A stretch of 64,000 nucleotides of DNA from QZLE01 sp033852135 (GTDB lineage Bacteria; Pseudomonadota; Gammaproteobacteria; QZLD01), in NCBI GenBank assembly GCA_033852135.1, contig JAWSVB010000007.1:62001-126000 (forward strand), read 5' to 3'. The notes below the pieces were generated by a model that saw only the letters and a program-made list of their open reading frames with translations, was not told the origin of the DNA and did not search any database. Positions 1 to 9,679 of this stretch are shown here, in pieces; position 1 is the first letter of the stretch; every line of letters begins with the position of its first letter. A program made the position numbers and the translations under genes.

Positions 1-73
1 CTAGAATTGATAGCATAACTTCGCCAACCGCGCCTGTAGCACCAACTACAGCAACATCATATTTCTTACTCAT
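1..73 (-). CDS. asd: Aspartate-semialdehyde dehydrogenase, N-terminal fragment (partial)
   Basis: The gene runs off the left edge, so only the first 24 codons are visible. They begin MSKKYDVAVVGATGAVGEVM, which carries the GATGAVG dinucleotide-binding turn of aspartate-semialdehyde dehydrogenases. This enzyme reduces aspartyl phosphate in the lysine/threonine/methionine branch. Placement downstream of aroC and an MFS gene on the same strand is a common gammaproteobacterial arrangement. Other NADP-binding enzymes such as ArgC share this turn, so the call leans partly on gene order. Confidence 0.75.
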   Translation of the reverse strand, partial: MSKKYDVAVVGATGAVGEVMLSIL

Positions 74-174
74 AAATCACCTTAAATTTTTTACCTATTA
101 CTTGTAGCGTGCATTATCCTAAATAATGGGATTTACAGCAAATAGATTTGTTTTATCTTTGAAAAAGAAACTTT

Positions 175-1362
175 TTAGTACTCTTCAATTACGATTGAAG
201 CATCATCTTGCCTGTCATCGGGAAGGTCTTTCAAGAACAGCAGTGTAATTATAAAGGCCAAAACCGCTGCACCGGAAGCTAAATAAAACACCTGCTCTCC
301 ACCGATATCTTTCCAAAGTAGTCCAGAAAAATAGTTCCCTATGGCAACTCCTGCCCCCATACATATAGCGGTATAAAGTGCCTGCCCTCTCCCTTGAAAA
401 TTCCCAGGGAAAAAGCTGTTTATTAATTTCATTGCAATGGCATGAAACACACCAAAAGTTCCGGCATGAAGTAACTGCGATAAAACCAACATTAACATGC
501 TGGATGCAAAAGCACCTGTCATCCACCAGCGTAATACAGCTGCAGCTAATGCATATAGCATCAATTTTCTGGCTCCAAAGCGGGGAATCATTCGATGAAT
601 CAAGAGAAAGATAACTATCTCGGCAACCACGCCAACAGCCCAAAGTTCCCCTATCATGTCTGTTGGGTGTCCGTTCTCTCGTAGGTAGATAGTAAAGAAA
701 GCATAAAACGGTCCATGACTAGCCTGCAGCAGTAAACCTACGATAAAAAAACAGATAGCGTTTTTGTTTATTAGAAATTGTTTAAAGCTGCAACCAACTG
801 TTTGCGTGCTTATGCCATTTTTTTCACTTACAAATAAGCTGATAAAAAATATTCCAGCATAACCAGCAAGGCCAATATATGGCAAAAACTCAAAGGAGAA
901 ATATTTTGCAGCTATCCCAGTACTCATTACGGTAAAAATAAAGCCAAAAGATCCCCATAACCTTATACGACTATATTTATTGGTATCTTTATGTAAGTGA
1001 TTAAGGGTTATAACTTCAAATTGCGGTAGTGCTGCATTCCAAAAAAAACTATATGCAAAAGTTATAATTGCCATCCAGATAAAACTGTCGGCAAATATGA
1101 CTCCAGAGAAAACAAAGAAAGCTATTAAACATGCGGCCTGAATTATACGCGCTCTTTTTCCAAAGGTATCCGCTATCCACCCCCATATAAATGGAGCAAT
1201 GATTTTAGTTATGTTTAGTAAAGCAAATAGTTCGCCGATTTGCAGCGCAGTGAAGCCCCGCTCGGAAAGGTAAGCCCCAAAATATGGAACAATAATTCCA
1301 AGGGTTCCGAAATAGAAAAAATAAAATCCAGATAAGCGCCAGTATGGTAATTTGTTTACCAT
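175..1362 (-). CDS. MFS transporter, HcaT/3-phenylpropionate-permease-like
   Basis: This 395-residue integral membrane protein has about twelve hydrophobic segments and no signal peptide. The N-terminus (YFFYFGTLGIIVPYFGAYL) and the loop containing GWIADTFGKR, between helices 2 and 3, are typical of the major facilitator superfamily. They resemble the HcaT/LacY-like branch often found beside aroC in gammaproteobacteria. The substrate cannot be read from the sequence; the aromatic-acid name is inherited from the family. The start lies 12 nt after the aroC stop on the same strand, so co-transcription with aroC and prmB is likely. An MFS nucleoside or sugar-type permease is the main alternative. 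Confidence 0.8.
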   Translation of the reverse strand: MVNKLPYWRLSGFYFFYFGTLGIIVPYFGAYLSERGFTALQIGELFALLNITKIIAPFIWGWIADTFGKRARIIQAACLIAFFVFSGVIFADSFIWMAIITFAYSFFWNAALPQFEVITLNHLHKDTNKYSRIRLWGSFGFIFTVMSTGIAAKYFSFEFLPYIGLAGYAGIFFISLFVSEKNGISTQTVGCSFKQFLINKNAICFFIVGLLLQASHGPFYAFFTIYLRENGHPTDMIGELWAVGVVAEIVIFLLIHRMIPRFGARKLMLYALAAAVLRWWMTGAFASSMLMLVLSQLLHAGTFGVFHAIAMKLINSFFPGNFQGRGQALYTAICMGAGVAIGNYFSGLLWKDIGGEQVFYLASGAAVLAFIITLLFLKDLPDDRQDDASIVIEEY

Positions 1363-1374
1363 ATTTAGCTCGTT

Positions 1375-2475
1375 CTATTCACAATATGGAGGGACAACAG
1401 GTGTTTGTGAATCAACGTCTAGGTTTTGCGCTCTGTGCCTTAGTAGGTGGTCCATAATTACAATTGCAGCTACCGCTTCAGCTACCGGCACTCCTCTAAT
1501 ACCAACGCAAGGATCATGCCTGCCTTTGGTTTCCACATCTATATCATTTCCATCCAGGTCTATGGTTTTCCCTGGAATGGTAATACTGGCTGTTGGCTTA
1601 AAGGCTATACTGGCAGTTATATTTTGTCCGGAGCTTATACCACCAAGAATTCCACCTGCATTATTGCTTAGAAACCCTTTTGAGGTTATCTCATCTCTAA
1701 ACTCTGAGCCTTTTTTCTCTACGCAATCAAAGCCGCCACCTATCTCAACACCTTTTACTGCATTTATTCCCATGAGGGCATGAGCTAAATCTGCATCAAG
1801 TTTGTCGAATATTGGTTCTCCCAGACCTGGGGGAACATTTTCTATCACTAAGTTAACCTTGGCTCCAATGGAGTCGTGCTCTTTACGAATTTGATCTAAT
1901 AGAATTTCCAATTCTGGCACTTTATCCATATCTGCGGCGAAAAATGGATTATCCCCAACTGCATCCCAATCCTTGTGCTCAACCTTTATTGAACCAAGCT
2001 GACTTAGGTATGCTCTTACTTTAATTCCATACTTATCTTGCAAGTATTTTTTTGCTATTGCGCCTGCTGCTACACGTATTGCTGTTTCACGTGCAGATGA
2101 CCTACCACCCCCGCGATAATCGCGTGTGCCGTATTTTTGCTGATAGGTATAATCAGCATGACTCGGACGAAATGTGTTCATCACATTTGAGTAGTCTTTC
2201 GATCTTTGGTCGGTGTTCTCGATTAAAACCCCGATTGATGTACCTGTGGTCTTGCCTTCAAATACACCAGATAATATCTTTACTTGGTCTGCTTCAGATC
2301 TTTGCGTAGTATGCCTGCTGGTGCCTGGACGACGTCTGTCTAAATCAATCTGCATATCTTCTTCAGCAAGCTCCATTCCTGGAGGGCAACCATCGATTAC
2401 TCCGCCAATCGCAGGTCCATGGCTCTCACCAAATGTTGTTACAGTAAAGATCTTTCCTAAAGTATTTCCAGACAT
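1375..2475 (-). CDS. aroC: Chorismate synthase
   Basis: The product is 366 residues, the usual length for the family. It converts 5-enolpyruvylshikimate-3-phosphate to chorismate with reduced FMN as cofactor, the last step of the shikimate pathway in the cytoplasm. The N-terminal SGNTLGKIFTVTTFGESHG is the family signature with the conserved His. The internal stretch RDYRGGGRSSARETA and the C-terminal KGRHDPCVGIRGVPVAEA also match. It sits between prmB and an MFS gene on the same strand, the common prmB-aroC order. Nothing is missing or unusual. Confidence 0.97.
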   Translation of the reverse strand: MSGNTLGKIFTVTTFGESHGPAIGGVIDGCPPGMELAEEDMQIDLDRRRPGTSRHTTQRSEADQVKILSGVFEGKTTGTSIGVLIENTDQRSKDYSNVMNTFRPSHADYTYQQKYGTRDYRGGGRSSARETAIRVAAGAIAKKYLQDKYGIKVRAYLSQLGSIKVEHKDWDAVGDNPFFAADMDKVPELEILLDQIRKEHDSIGAKVNLVIENVPPGLGEPIFDKLDADLAHALMGINAVKGVEIGGGFDCVEKKGSEFRDEITSKGFLSNNAGGILGGISSGQNITASIAFKPTASITIPGKTIDLDGNDIDVETKGRHDPCVGIRGVPVAEAVAAIVIMDHLLRHRAQNLDVDSQTPVVPPYCE

Positions 2476-2519
2476 AAATAACCCTACATCAAACCTATTT
2501 AAACTTTATGTTAATTCTA

Positions 2520-3419
2520 TTAAAACAATTCTTGTAACTGCTGTGCTGTTAATAAAAACACACCATGCCCACCATGAGCAAACTCTAACCAATAAAATGG
2601 TACATGCGGATATGTTTCAACAAGAGCATCTTGGCTGTTTCCAACCTCTACAATTAAGATCCCATCATCTGTCAGATACTGCTTGGCATTAGCCAGAATC
2701 TGATGTGCGATATCCAGGCCATCATCCCCTGCCTCTAACCCTATCTGCGGTTCATGCTTAAACTCTTCTGAGAGTGAATCCATATCCTGCTTATCTACAT
2801 ATGGAGGGTTGGATACAATAATGTCGTATTTTTCCCCTGTTACACCTTTGAAAAGATCTGACTGGATTGCATGTACTAAAGTTTCTGCACCGTGCTTCTC
2901 GATATTTATTTTTGCTACATCAAGAGCATCTTGAGAGATATCAATTGCATCTACTTGTGCATCTGGAAATTCATATGCACATGCAATAGCTATACAACCG
3001 CTTCCGGTACAAAGGTCTAAAATTCTAGTTGGTTCCCGTTCACTAAACCATGGTTGAAATCCTGCATCGATTAATTCAGCTATTGGAGAACGCGGGATTA
3101 ATACCCGTTCATCTACATAAAAAGAGTAGCCAGCAAAAAAAGCTTCGTTAGTGAGATATGCTAGTGGTTTTCTCTCTACCACCCTCTTTTGCAACATGTC
3201 GAGAATAACTTTACGCTCGGTCACTGTAATTGCGCTATCAAAGAAAAATGGGTCTAAATCACTTGGGAGTTTAAGGGCTGCCAAAACCAAGGCAATCGCT
3301 TCATCTGTAGCATTATCAATTCCATGACCAAAACACAGGCCAGCATCATTAAAACGGCTTATCCCCCAACGAATAAAATCTTTTATGGTTGTAAGCTCTT
3401 TAATTACTTCTTGATACAT
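2520..3419 (-). CDS. prmB: 50S ribosomal protein L3 glutamine methyltransferase
   Basis: This 299-residue SAM-dependent methyltransferase modifies a glutamine of ribosomal protein L3. The SAM-binding segment ILDLCTGSGCIAIACA lies near the middle. It is followed by the catalytic VSNPPYV motif, where NPPY is the glutamine-binding signature shared by PrmB, PrmC and HemK. The N-terminal stretch with FGHGIDNATDEA is characteristic of PrmB rather than PrmC, and the neighbouring aroC supports the choice. It is probably the first gene of the prmB-aroC-MFS unit, since the next upstream gene (psd) is divergent. Confidence 0.94.
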   Translation of the reverse strand: MYQEVIKELTTIKDFIRWGISRFNDAGLCFGHGIDNATDEAIALVLAALKLPSDLDPFFFDSAITVTERKVILDMLQKRVVERKPLAYLTNEAFFAGYSFYVDERVLIPRSPIAELIDAGFQPWFSEREPTRILDLCTGSGCIAIACAYEFPDAQVDAIDISQDALDVAKINIEKHGAETLVHAIQSDLFKGVTGEKYDIIVSNPPYVDKQDMDSLSEEFKHEPQIGLEAGDDGLDIAHQILANAKQYLTDDGILIVEVGNSQDALVETYPHVPFYWLEFAHGGHGVFLLTAQQLQELF

Positions 3420-3622
3420 TATAAAACCCTCGATTAACCCTTAAAATGGGCTTTTCCCACGACAATACTTTATGGGAACTCCAAAGCGACCATAATAACT
3501 GATTGTAGACTACATCTCACCCCGTTTTATCTGTATTAAGATTAAATAGATATGGCGGTTAAAATAGATCGATGGACTTTTAAGGTTATTAGCGCGAAAA
3601 TAACGCTCTTGGACTGAAACTT

Positions 3623-4531
3623 ATGGAAACGCCTACAATGCCGCAAAGCAATGAAAATCAACAAGATGCAAGTATAATAGATAAAATCAAAGCCCTATTA
3701 ACTTATCCATTGCCCCACCACTTTTTATCTAGCATTGTATATCAATTTATGCGGATCAAGGTTCCTGCAGTTAAAAACCTGCAAATCAGATTTATAGCTG
3801 ATACATATAACATTAATCTTTCTGAATCTAAGAAAAGGGTACCAGATGAATTCCCTGATTTTAATAGCTTTTTTACCAGGGAGCTGGTCGATGGGGCAAG
3901 AGTTATAGACAAAGAGCCAGACAGTATATGCTCACCAGTAGACGGCAAGATAAGCCAGCTGGGAGATATCGATGGTAGCTCTATTTTTCAAGCCAAAGGC
4001 CACTCTTATACCGTTTCAAAGTTGCTTGGTGACGATCAAATCCTAGCCAACAATTATATGAATGGGAAATTTGCCACTATATACCTTTCACCTCGAGATT
4101 ATCACCGCATACACATGCCTTTTGCTGGAAAAATCAAACGCATCATCCACGTTCCTGGCAGATTATTTAGTGTTGCGCCATATACTGTCACCACTGTTCC
4201 TGAGTTATTCGCAAGAAATGAGCGCGTAGTATGTATTTTTGATACTGAATTTGGTGAAATGGCTATGGTTCTGGTTGGAGCCATTTTTGTATCGAGCATG
4301 GATACTGTATGGACCGGAACAGTTACCCCACCTGGAGCTAAAAAAGTAACTGAGCTTGAGATTAATCAGGCTTTACACAAATCTGAAATTGATAAAGGGG
4401 AAGAGATGGGACGTTTTAATATGGGATCTACCGTTATCCTTTTATTCCCAAAAGATAAGATGAACTGGGATGATTCAATTTCAACTGGGTCAACTCTAAG
4501 GCTGGGAAATAAGCTCGGTAAGATTTCTTAA
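3623..4531 (+). CDS. psd: Phosphatidylserine decarboxylase proenzyme
   Basis: This 302-residue inner-membrane enzyme converts phosphatidylserine to phosphatidylethanolamine. The precursor is expected to self-cleave at the Gly-Ser bond of FNMGSTVILLF, around residues 265-275, so that Ser becomes the pyruvoyl group. The usual motif is LGST and here it reads MGST. The conserved Asp in SPVDGKI and His in YHRIHMPF of the self-processing machinery are present. The start could also be the Met six codons in (3641). The gene stands alone on the plus strand, divergent from prmB and convergent with epmA. Confidence 0.95.
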   Translation: METPTMPQSNENQQDASIIDKIKALLTYPLPHHFLSSIVYQFMRIKVPAVKNLQIRFIADTYNINLSESKKRVPDEFPDFNSFFTRELVDGARVIDKEPDSICSPVDGKISQLGDIDGSSIFQAKGHSYTVSKLLGDDQILANNYMNGKFATIYLSPRDYHRIHMPFAGKIKRIIHVPGRLFSVAPYTVTTVPELFARNERVVCIFDTEFGEMAMVLVGAIFVSSMDTVWTGTVTPPGAKKVTELEINQALHKSEIDKGEEMGRFNMGSTVILLFPKDKMNWDDSISTGSTLRLGNKLGKIS

Positions 4532-4598
4532 AAGCACGTTATTGCTACACTTTATTGCTAAATAATGCAAAAAAGCTAATAACATAAAGCATGTAACT

Positions 4599-5570
4599 TT
4601 AAGCAGTACCAGCAGGAAACGGTAATACTTTATCTATCGAATCAAACTCTAGGGCAAACATCATCAAACGATCTAATCCGAGCGCTACACCTGAGCAATC
4701 AGGAAGCCCTTGGTTCATTGCCGCGATAAAGTTTTTATCATAAGGGATATCCATCTTCCCAATTTTTTTGCGCTGCTCTTGCTCTGCAATAAATCTATCT
4801 TCTTGCTCTTCAGGGTCACTTAACTCTTGAAAGCCATTTGCTATCTCCACCCCTTCAATATACAGCTCAAATCTCTCGGCAACATTTTTGTCATATGGAC
4901 TGATTCTGGCTAATGCTGCTTGCGATGCGGGATAATCCATAACAAAAGTGAGTTTACCTCTACCCAACTGTGGCTCTATCACATGACTGTGCAACAAATT
5001 AAGCCAGTCATCACGATTATCCCCCATTGATTCAACATCAATGTTTATGCCGTGTTGATTAGAACAAGCTATTAACTGTTCAATAGTTGCAGTAAAAGGG
5101 TTTATACCAAGATAGGTATTAAACATCGCCTGGTAGGTTATGCACTCTGTCTCTCTGTTATAAGACAAATCGCGCAGAACCATGCGAACTAAATCATCAA
5201 CCTCTCTAATCAATTCAATATAGGAGAAGCCAATACGATACCATTCAAGCATAGTAAATTCTGTATTGTGTAACCGCCCAATCTCTCCATCACGAAATGC
5301 ATGGCAAATCTGAAAGATTGACCCACTACCAGCTGCCAAAAGGCGTTTCATCGCAAATTCAGGAGAGGTATGCAAATACTGTTTATGCTTTGCAAACTGT
5401 GACGAAACAACAAAGCTATCTATATATGGATCAACCGTTCCAAAGTTAGATAAAATAGGCGTTTCAACTTCAAACAGCTCCCTTTCATTAAAAAAGGATC
5501 TAACTGCTGCAAGTATTAACGCCCTATTTTTTATAGTTTCTATCGAAGTTGACGGAAAACCATCTTCCAT
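4599..5570 (-). CDS. epmA: EF-P-(R)-beta-lysine ligase
   Basis: This 323-residue paralogue of the class II lysyl-tRNA synthetase catalytic core lacks the N-terminal anticodon-binding domain. It attaches (R)-beta-lysine to Lys34 of elongation factor P. Class II motifs visible are FEVETPILS near residue 40, the motif 2 region FRDGEIGRLHNTEFTMLEWYR, and motif 3 near the C-terminus (GVALGLDRLMMF). It begins 21 nt after the efp stop on the same strand, so enzyme and substrate are probably one transcript. The lysine 2,3-aminomutase EpmB is encoded divergently next door, which fits this function over a general LysRS role. Confidence 0.95.
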   Translation of the reverse strand: MEDGFPSTSIETIKNRALILAAVRSFFNERELFEVETPILSNFGTVDPYIDSFVVSSQFAKHKQYLHTSPEFAMKRLLAAGSGSIFQICHAFRDGEIGRLHNTEFTMLEWYRIGFSYIELIREVDDLVRMVLRDLSYNRETECITYQAMFNTYLGINPFTATIEQLIACSNQHGINIDVESMGDNRDDWLNLLHSHVIEPQLGRGKLTFVMDYPASQAALARISPYDKNVAERFELYIEGVEIANGFQELSDPEEQEDRFIAEQEQRKKIGKMDIPYDKNFIAAMNQGLPDCSGVALGLDRLMMFALEFDSIDKVLPFPAGTA

Positions 5571-5591
5571 AATGGATTTTACCTTTAAATA

Positions 5592-6161
5592 TTACTCTTT
5601 AACTCGGCTTACGTATTCTTTCGAGCGAGTATCAATCTTAAGCACATCGCCAATCTCAATAAATAGAGGAACTCGAACCACTGCACCAGTTTCTAAAGTA
5701 GCTGGTTTAAGTCCGCCTTGAGCTGTATCACCTTTAAGACCTGGGTCTGTATCAGTTACTGCAAGGTTTACAAAATTTGGAAGCTCAACAGTTAGTGGTA
5801 CACCATTCCATAAAGTAACAATGCACATATCTTGTTCTTTAAGGAACTTCTCCGCCTCTGCTACTGCACTATGAGCACCACCAACCTGCTCAAATGTTTC
5901 AACATCCATGAAATACCAAAATTCACCATCGTTATATAGATATTGCAGTTCTAATTCCATTACATCAGCTGCTTCTACTGACTCACCAGACTTGTATGTT
6001 CTATCAATCACTTTGCCTGTTTTAAGGTTTTTAATCTTTACACGATTAAATGCCTGCCCTTTACCTGGCTTAACAGTTTCATTTTCAACGATATTGAATG
6101 GATCTCCATCAACAATGATTTTCAATCCATTTTTAAATTCACTAGTGCTGTAATTAGCCAT
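5592..6161 (-). CDS. efp: Elongation factor P
   Basis: The product is 189 residues, the standard length, and it relieves ribosome stalling at polyproline. Its three-domain, tRNA-like shape follows from family knowledge. The modification loop reads VKPGKGQAF, with the modifiable lysine at residue 34 exactly as in the lysylated E. coli type. The arginine found in rhamnosylated EF-P is absent. The presence of epmA directly downstream and epmB divergent upstream confirms beta-lysylation. No epmC hydroxylase is visible in the window. Confidence 0.97.
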   Translation of the reverse strand: MANYSTSEFKNGLKIIVDGDPFNIVENETVKPGKGQAFNRVKIKNLKTGKVIDRTYKSGESVEAADVMELELQYLYNDGEFWYFMDVETFEQVGGAHSAVAEAEKFLKEQDMCIVTLWNGVPLTVELPNFVNLAVTDTDPGLKGDTAQGGLKPATLETGAVVRVPLFIEIGDVLKIDTRSKEYVSRVKE

Positions 6162-6308
6162 ACTATTCCCGCTTCTAAAATTTATTGAAACGCCTTCGAA
6201 AAATCAAAGTCGTTGAATTATATCGGTTTGGTTGCAACAGATAATAAGGTTATACTGCCAACAATTTTTCACATGCCGCGTATTTTAAAACAGTTTGAGG
6301 TTTGTTTC

Positions 6309-7334
6309 ATGCTTAATCATCAATGTAGCTCAAATATTTATGATTTAGCTACAGAAACTGAAGACTGGAAGACAATTTTACACGACTCTTTTACCGATAT
6401 CGAAGTTCTGCTCAACTATCTTGAAATACCTCTAGAAAACACCAGCTATTCATCTAACGCAAACAAAACATTTCCCCTTAAAGTCCCTAAAACCTATGCT
6501 AAAAAGATGCAAAAAGGAAACTCGAATGACCCTTTGCTTCTTCAAGTATTACCCATTACTGCAGAAACAATTGAGAAAGAGGGTTTTTTTACAGACCCAG
6601 TGGGTGATTGCCAAGCAATCATTGGTGCCAATCAACTGCAAAAATATCATGCGCGCACACTGCTTTTAACCACCAACTGCTGTAGCATCAATTGCCGTTT
6701 TTGCTTTCGCAAAAACATGCTTATTGAGAGTAATGATGATTTTCTGCTCAATAAAGATGCAGTTTTAGCCAGTATTAGAAATAACAAAACCTTAGAAGAG
6801 GTGATACTAAGCGGTGGTGAGCCATTATTGCTTGATGACAATATCCTAGTTGATATATTCAATGCGCTTGAGTCAATTGAACATATAAAGAGAATTCGTA
6901 TCCACAGCAGGATATTACTCACTATTCCCCAAAGGTTAACAGACAAACTATTAAGTCATTTAGCGCAAATCAACAAACAAATTATATTTGTCATACACTG
7001 TAATCACCCCCACGAGATTGACTCAACTGTCGAGAAAAAACTGCAAGAAATTGACCAGTATGGAATCACGATTCTAAATCAATCAGTGTTATTAAAGGGG
7101 GTTAATGATTCAGCGGACATATTAAAACAGTTAAGCAGTAAACTTTTTAACAACAAGGTAATGCCCTATTACCTCCATCTACTTGATAGAGTAAAAGGGT
7201 CCTCCCATTTTCTCGTAGCAGACAGTGAAGCGAAAAAAATTTGGAGTGAACTGCAAGCTCAACTACCTGGATACCTAGTTCCTAGATTAGTAAGAGAATC
7301 GGCAAACACCCCATCTAAAACAATAATTTGCTAG
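6309..7334 (+). CDS. epmB: EF-P beta-lysylation protein EpmB (lysine 2,3-aminomutase)
   Basis: This radical SAM and PLP enzyme turns L-lysine into (R)-beta-lysine for EpmA to load on EF-P. The cluster motif reads CCSINCRFCFRK, giving CX3CX2C. The strand after it (EEVILSGGEPLLL) and RIHSRILLTIPQRL fit the aminomutase family, and the C-terminal PGYLVPRLVRE holds the region near the PLP lysine family signature. An in-frame Met lies 32 codons upstream at 6213. I chose 6309 because GAGG sits 8 nt before it and the resulting 341 residues match the usual 342. The gene is divergent from efp. Confidence 0.94.
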   Translation: MLNHQCSSNIYDLATETEDWKTILHDSFTDIEVLLNYLEIPLENTSYSSNANKTFPLKVPKTYAKKMQKGNSNDPLLLQVLPITAETIEKEGFFTDPVGDCQAIIGANQLQKYHARTLLLTTNCCSINCRFCFRKNMLIESNDDFLLNKDAVLASIRNNKTLEEVILSGGEPLLLDDNILVDIFNALESIEHIKRIRIHSRILLTIPQRLTDKLLSHLAQINKQIIFVIHCNHPHEIDSTVEKKLQEIDQYGITILNQSVLLKGVNDSADILKQLSSKLFNNKVMPYYLHLLDRVKGSSHFLVADSEAKKIWSELQAQLPGYLVPRLVRESANTPSKTIIC

Positions 7335-7527
7335 CTGAATTTTCATAGAAACACCAATAAAAACAACATAATTATGTTATATAAATGGTCTATAGATTTT
7401 CAATTATTAAATGCTATTCTTAAAATATAAGTTTATTGTTTTATTAAAGCTGGGGTTTATTAAATAGTTAATTAATAATAATCTACACCCGTTACTAAAT
7501 GCGTCATAAAAAGTCAGATAAAAAATT

Positions 7528-9300
7528 ATGAAAAATAATAATGCCTTAGACCTAAGAATTCCGGAATTAAAGCCGCCTAAAGATGATGGTTTTAATACCA
7601 ATCCAAAAGCTGTAAAAAAATGGATTAAAGATTTACCTCTCGCAAACTTAGGAGCGACGACACAGCAGGTCTACCGCGCCTTGAAAGAGCTAAATACTAT
7701 TGAGATAAAGACTGCTCATAGGTTTGAGATTTTAGAGGAGTTTCGCGAGCCAGTTGAATTTATCATCAATGGTTTGCGTAAACATTATGCAATTAAGGCC
7801 TTACCACTTTCTGAAAAAAATAAAGATATTGCCAATCTCGCTGTAGAGCTTTTTTACAACATGAGTATCGGCTATAAAATAATTGTTGAGCAATCATCAT
7901 CAGCATTTATTAAAATTAACAACCGCCAACTTAGCGTATCGATACAAAGATCTATAACTTATTTATCATCTGTTCTAATTGAAAATTATTTAATTTATGC
8001 GGCTAGCAAAGAGGGTATCTGGGAGCAGATACACATGCTATATCAATATGCAGCCTCAAAAAAGCTGCATGATATTAGCATCGCTGACAACCAGCTTAAA
8101 GGTAGTAAATCAACAACAATTACCAACTGCTATATGCATATATTATTGGTGTCTGCTACAGACCCATTCCATATGCGCCTTGGTGAAGTGATAGAAATAT
8201 TTAACGAAATGGAAACCTGGACGAACTACTGCAAGTTACTCAAAGATATCCCTACCCAGCTTGAAACAGGTACATTTTTAATTCGACCCAACATGGACCT
8301 GCCACCGATACACTTCAATTCAGACCAAGCAAAAAAAGATAAAAATAACTTTGTTTTTGTAACTCACGATCTTATTGATGCGATTGATACAGGGATTCAA
8401 AAATCATACAAGACCGGATTATTTAAGAAAAAACCCAAGTTACTGCCAAATGAAAAGATCTTAAGCAGGGTATTATTATCACTTGGAATATTACCCAAAA
8501 GAAAATACTCAAGAACAGAAACTACTGCAAAGGTTTCAGCAGTTACTGGTTTAACAGCAGTTCACCACCTCCTACATTTGGAAAATGGTGATGATGTAAA
8601 TGAAATATATCAAGATACAAAATCTCACTTTAACTCCAAAGATGTCGATGATGGGCGCAATATGGGTAAAAACGTGTGGAACTTAGTAGCCACAGGTCAT
8701 GGCCCAGATGTTCACAGGCGCTTAATGCAGAAACCTAATGAAACTGCAGCTTCATCAGTACCAACCAACGTAATTCATGAAGAGTGGAAGCTATGCAATA
8801 TCAGCTCTGGAGGATACTGCGTTATCTCTGACACAAACTCATCGTCAAAAGTACAAATAGGTGAGCTTATAGCGATTAAAGAGGTTCAGAGTGACGATAC
8901 AGTATGGCAGCTTGGTGTAGTAAAGTGGCTTAAATCACACAATGAACTTGGTGTAGCCCTTGGAGTACAAATCCTTTTCCCAGGCGGCAGCCCAATAATC
9001 ACCAAAGTTAAAAATGATAGTGGTGCATTATGTCCTGCGCAAAAAAGCATTCTACTCCCTGCGGTTAAACCTCTTAACCAACCATCTACAATCATAACCC
9101 CTACACTGCACTATGCCGTTGGGAAAGAGATAAATGTACGTAGTGGTAAAAAAGCAGCTAAAATTGTACTCACCAAATTGGTACAAAGCACAAATGCCTT
9201 CTCCCAGTTTGAATACGTTGCAACCAACAAGGAAGAAAATTTACCTTTAGGTAATGTTAAAACAGACGACGAATTTAACTCTATCTGGACATCTATTTAA
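7528..9300 (+). CDS. PilZ-like domain protein, probable c-di-GMP effector
   Basis: This 590-residue cytoplasmic protein has no signal peptide. The N-terminal half is helical and includes WIKDLPLANLGATTQQVYRAL near residues 30-50, a stretch I associate with large PilZ-like proteins of pseudomonads and relatives. Around residues 415-500 there is a beta-rich segment with KLCNISSGGYCV, which matches the NxSxxG half of the PilZ signature. I do not see the RxxxR half before it, so c-di-GMP binding is uncertain. The FimX-type protein encoded next suggests a shared role in twitching or surface behaviour; that link is inference from neighbourhood. Confidence 0.6.
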   Translation: MKNNNALDLRIPELKPPKDDGFNTNPKAVKKWIKDLPLANLGATTQQVYRALKELNTIEIKTAHRFEILEEFREPVEFIINGLRKHYAIKALPLSEKNKDIANLAVELFYNMSIGYKIIVEQSSSAFIKINNRQLSVSIQRSITYLSSVLIENYLIYAASKEGIWEQIHMLYQYAASKKLHDISIADNQLKGSKSTTITNCYMHILLVSATDPFHMRLGEVIEIFNEMETWTNYCKLLKDIPTQLETGTFLIRPNMDLPPIHFNSDQAKKDKNNFVFVTHDLIDAIDTGIQKSYKTGLFKKKPKLLPNEKILSRVLLSLGILPKRKYSRTETTAKVSAVTGLTAVHHLLHLENGDDVNEIYQDTKSHFNSKDVDDGRNMGKNVWNLVATGHGPDVHRRLMQKPNETAASSVPTNVIHEEWKLCNISSGGYCVISDTNSSSKVQIGELIAIKEVQSDDTVWQLGVVKWLKSHNELGVALGVQILFPGGSPIITKVKNDSGALCPAQKSILLPAVKPLNQPSTIITPTLHYAVGKEINVRSGKKAAKIVLTKLVQSTNAFSQFEYVATNKEENLPLGNVKTDDEFNSIWTSI

Positions 9301-9679
9301 CAAACTATTTAGATGTCTGGTTAAAGAGTTATGCATAATTAAACTCATAGCACATAGACTGTTTGACACATAATCATGAAACAAGCTGATTAAACAGTAT
9401 TTGTTTATACGGTTTTCGCTACATGAAAGATTTTAAACTTGGCAACAGTTCACATATAACCACAATCAATATTAAAAATAATGGCTAGCTAGAACAAAAA
9501 AGCAGTCAAGCATGGCGCCACCTACTATACTTATATAACAAAATAGTTGGTGATATTAAATCGCATAAATAATATTGATTTTTAATCGTAGACTTACAAC
9601 CTATTTATTAGATATTATTTGCATAAGACTAGATACCCAAAATGCAGATATTAGAAGCATGAAATTTAAGGAATAAAAC
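9301..9679. other. Intergenic region between PilZ-like and FimX-like genes
   Basis: This 379-base stretch is AT-rich with no credible open reading frame. A TTGACA hexamer is present at 9364-9369 but no good -10 follows at the right spacing, so I only note it. I see no terminator hairpin after the PilZ-like gene and no known RNA. Confidence 0.4.

Noticed and set aside
215..643. Open frame on the plus-strand or shifted frame inside the MFS gene
   Set aside because: It overlaps a full-length transporter with clear family features and encodes no plausible protein.
1352..1783. 143-residue plus-strand frame opposite aroC
   Set aside because: It is the antisense of a conserved chorismate synthase; composition is unlike a real protein and no start signal is seen.
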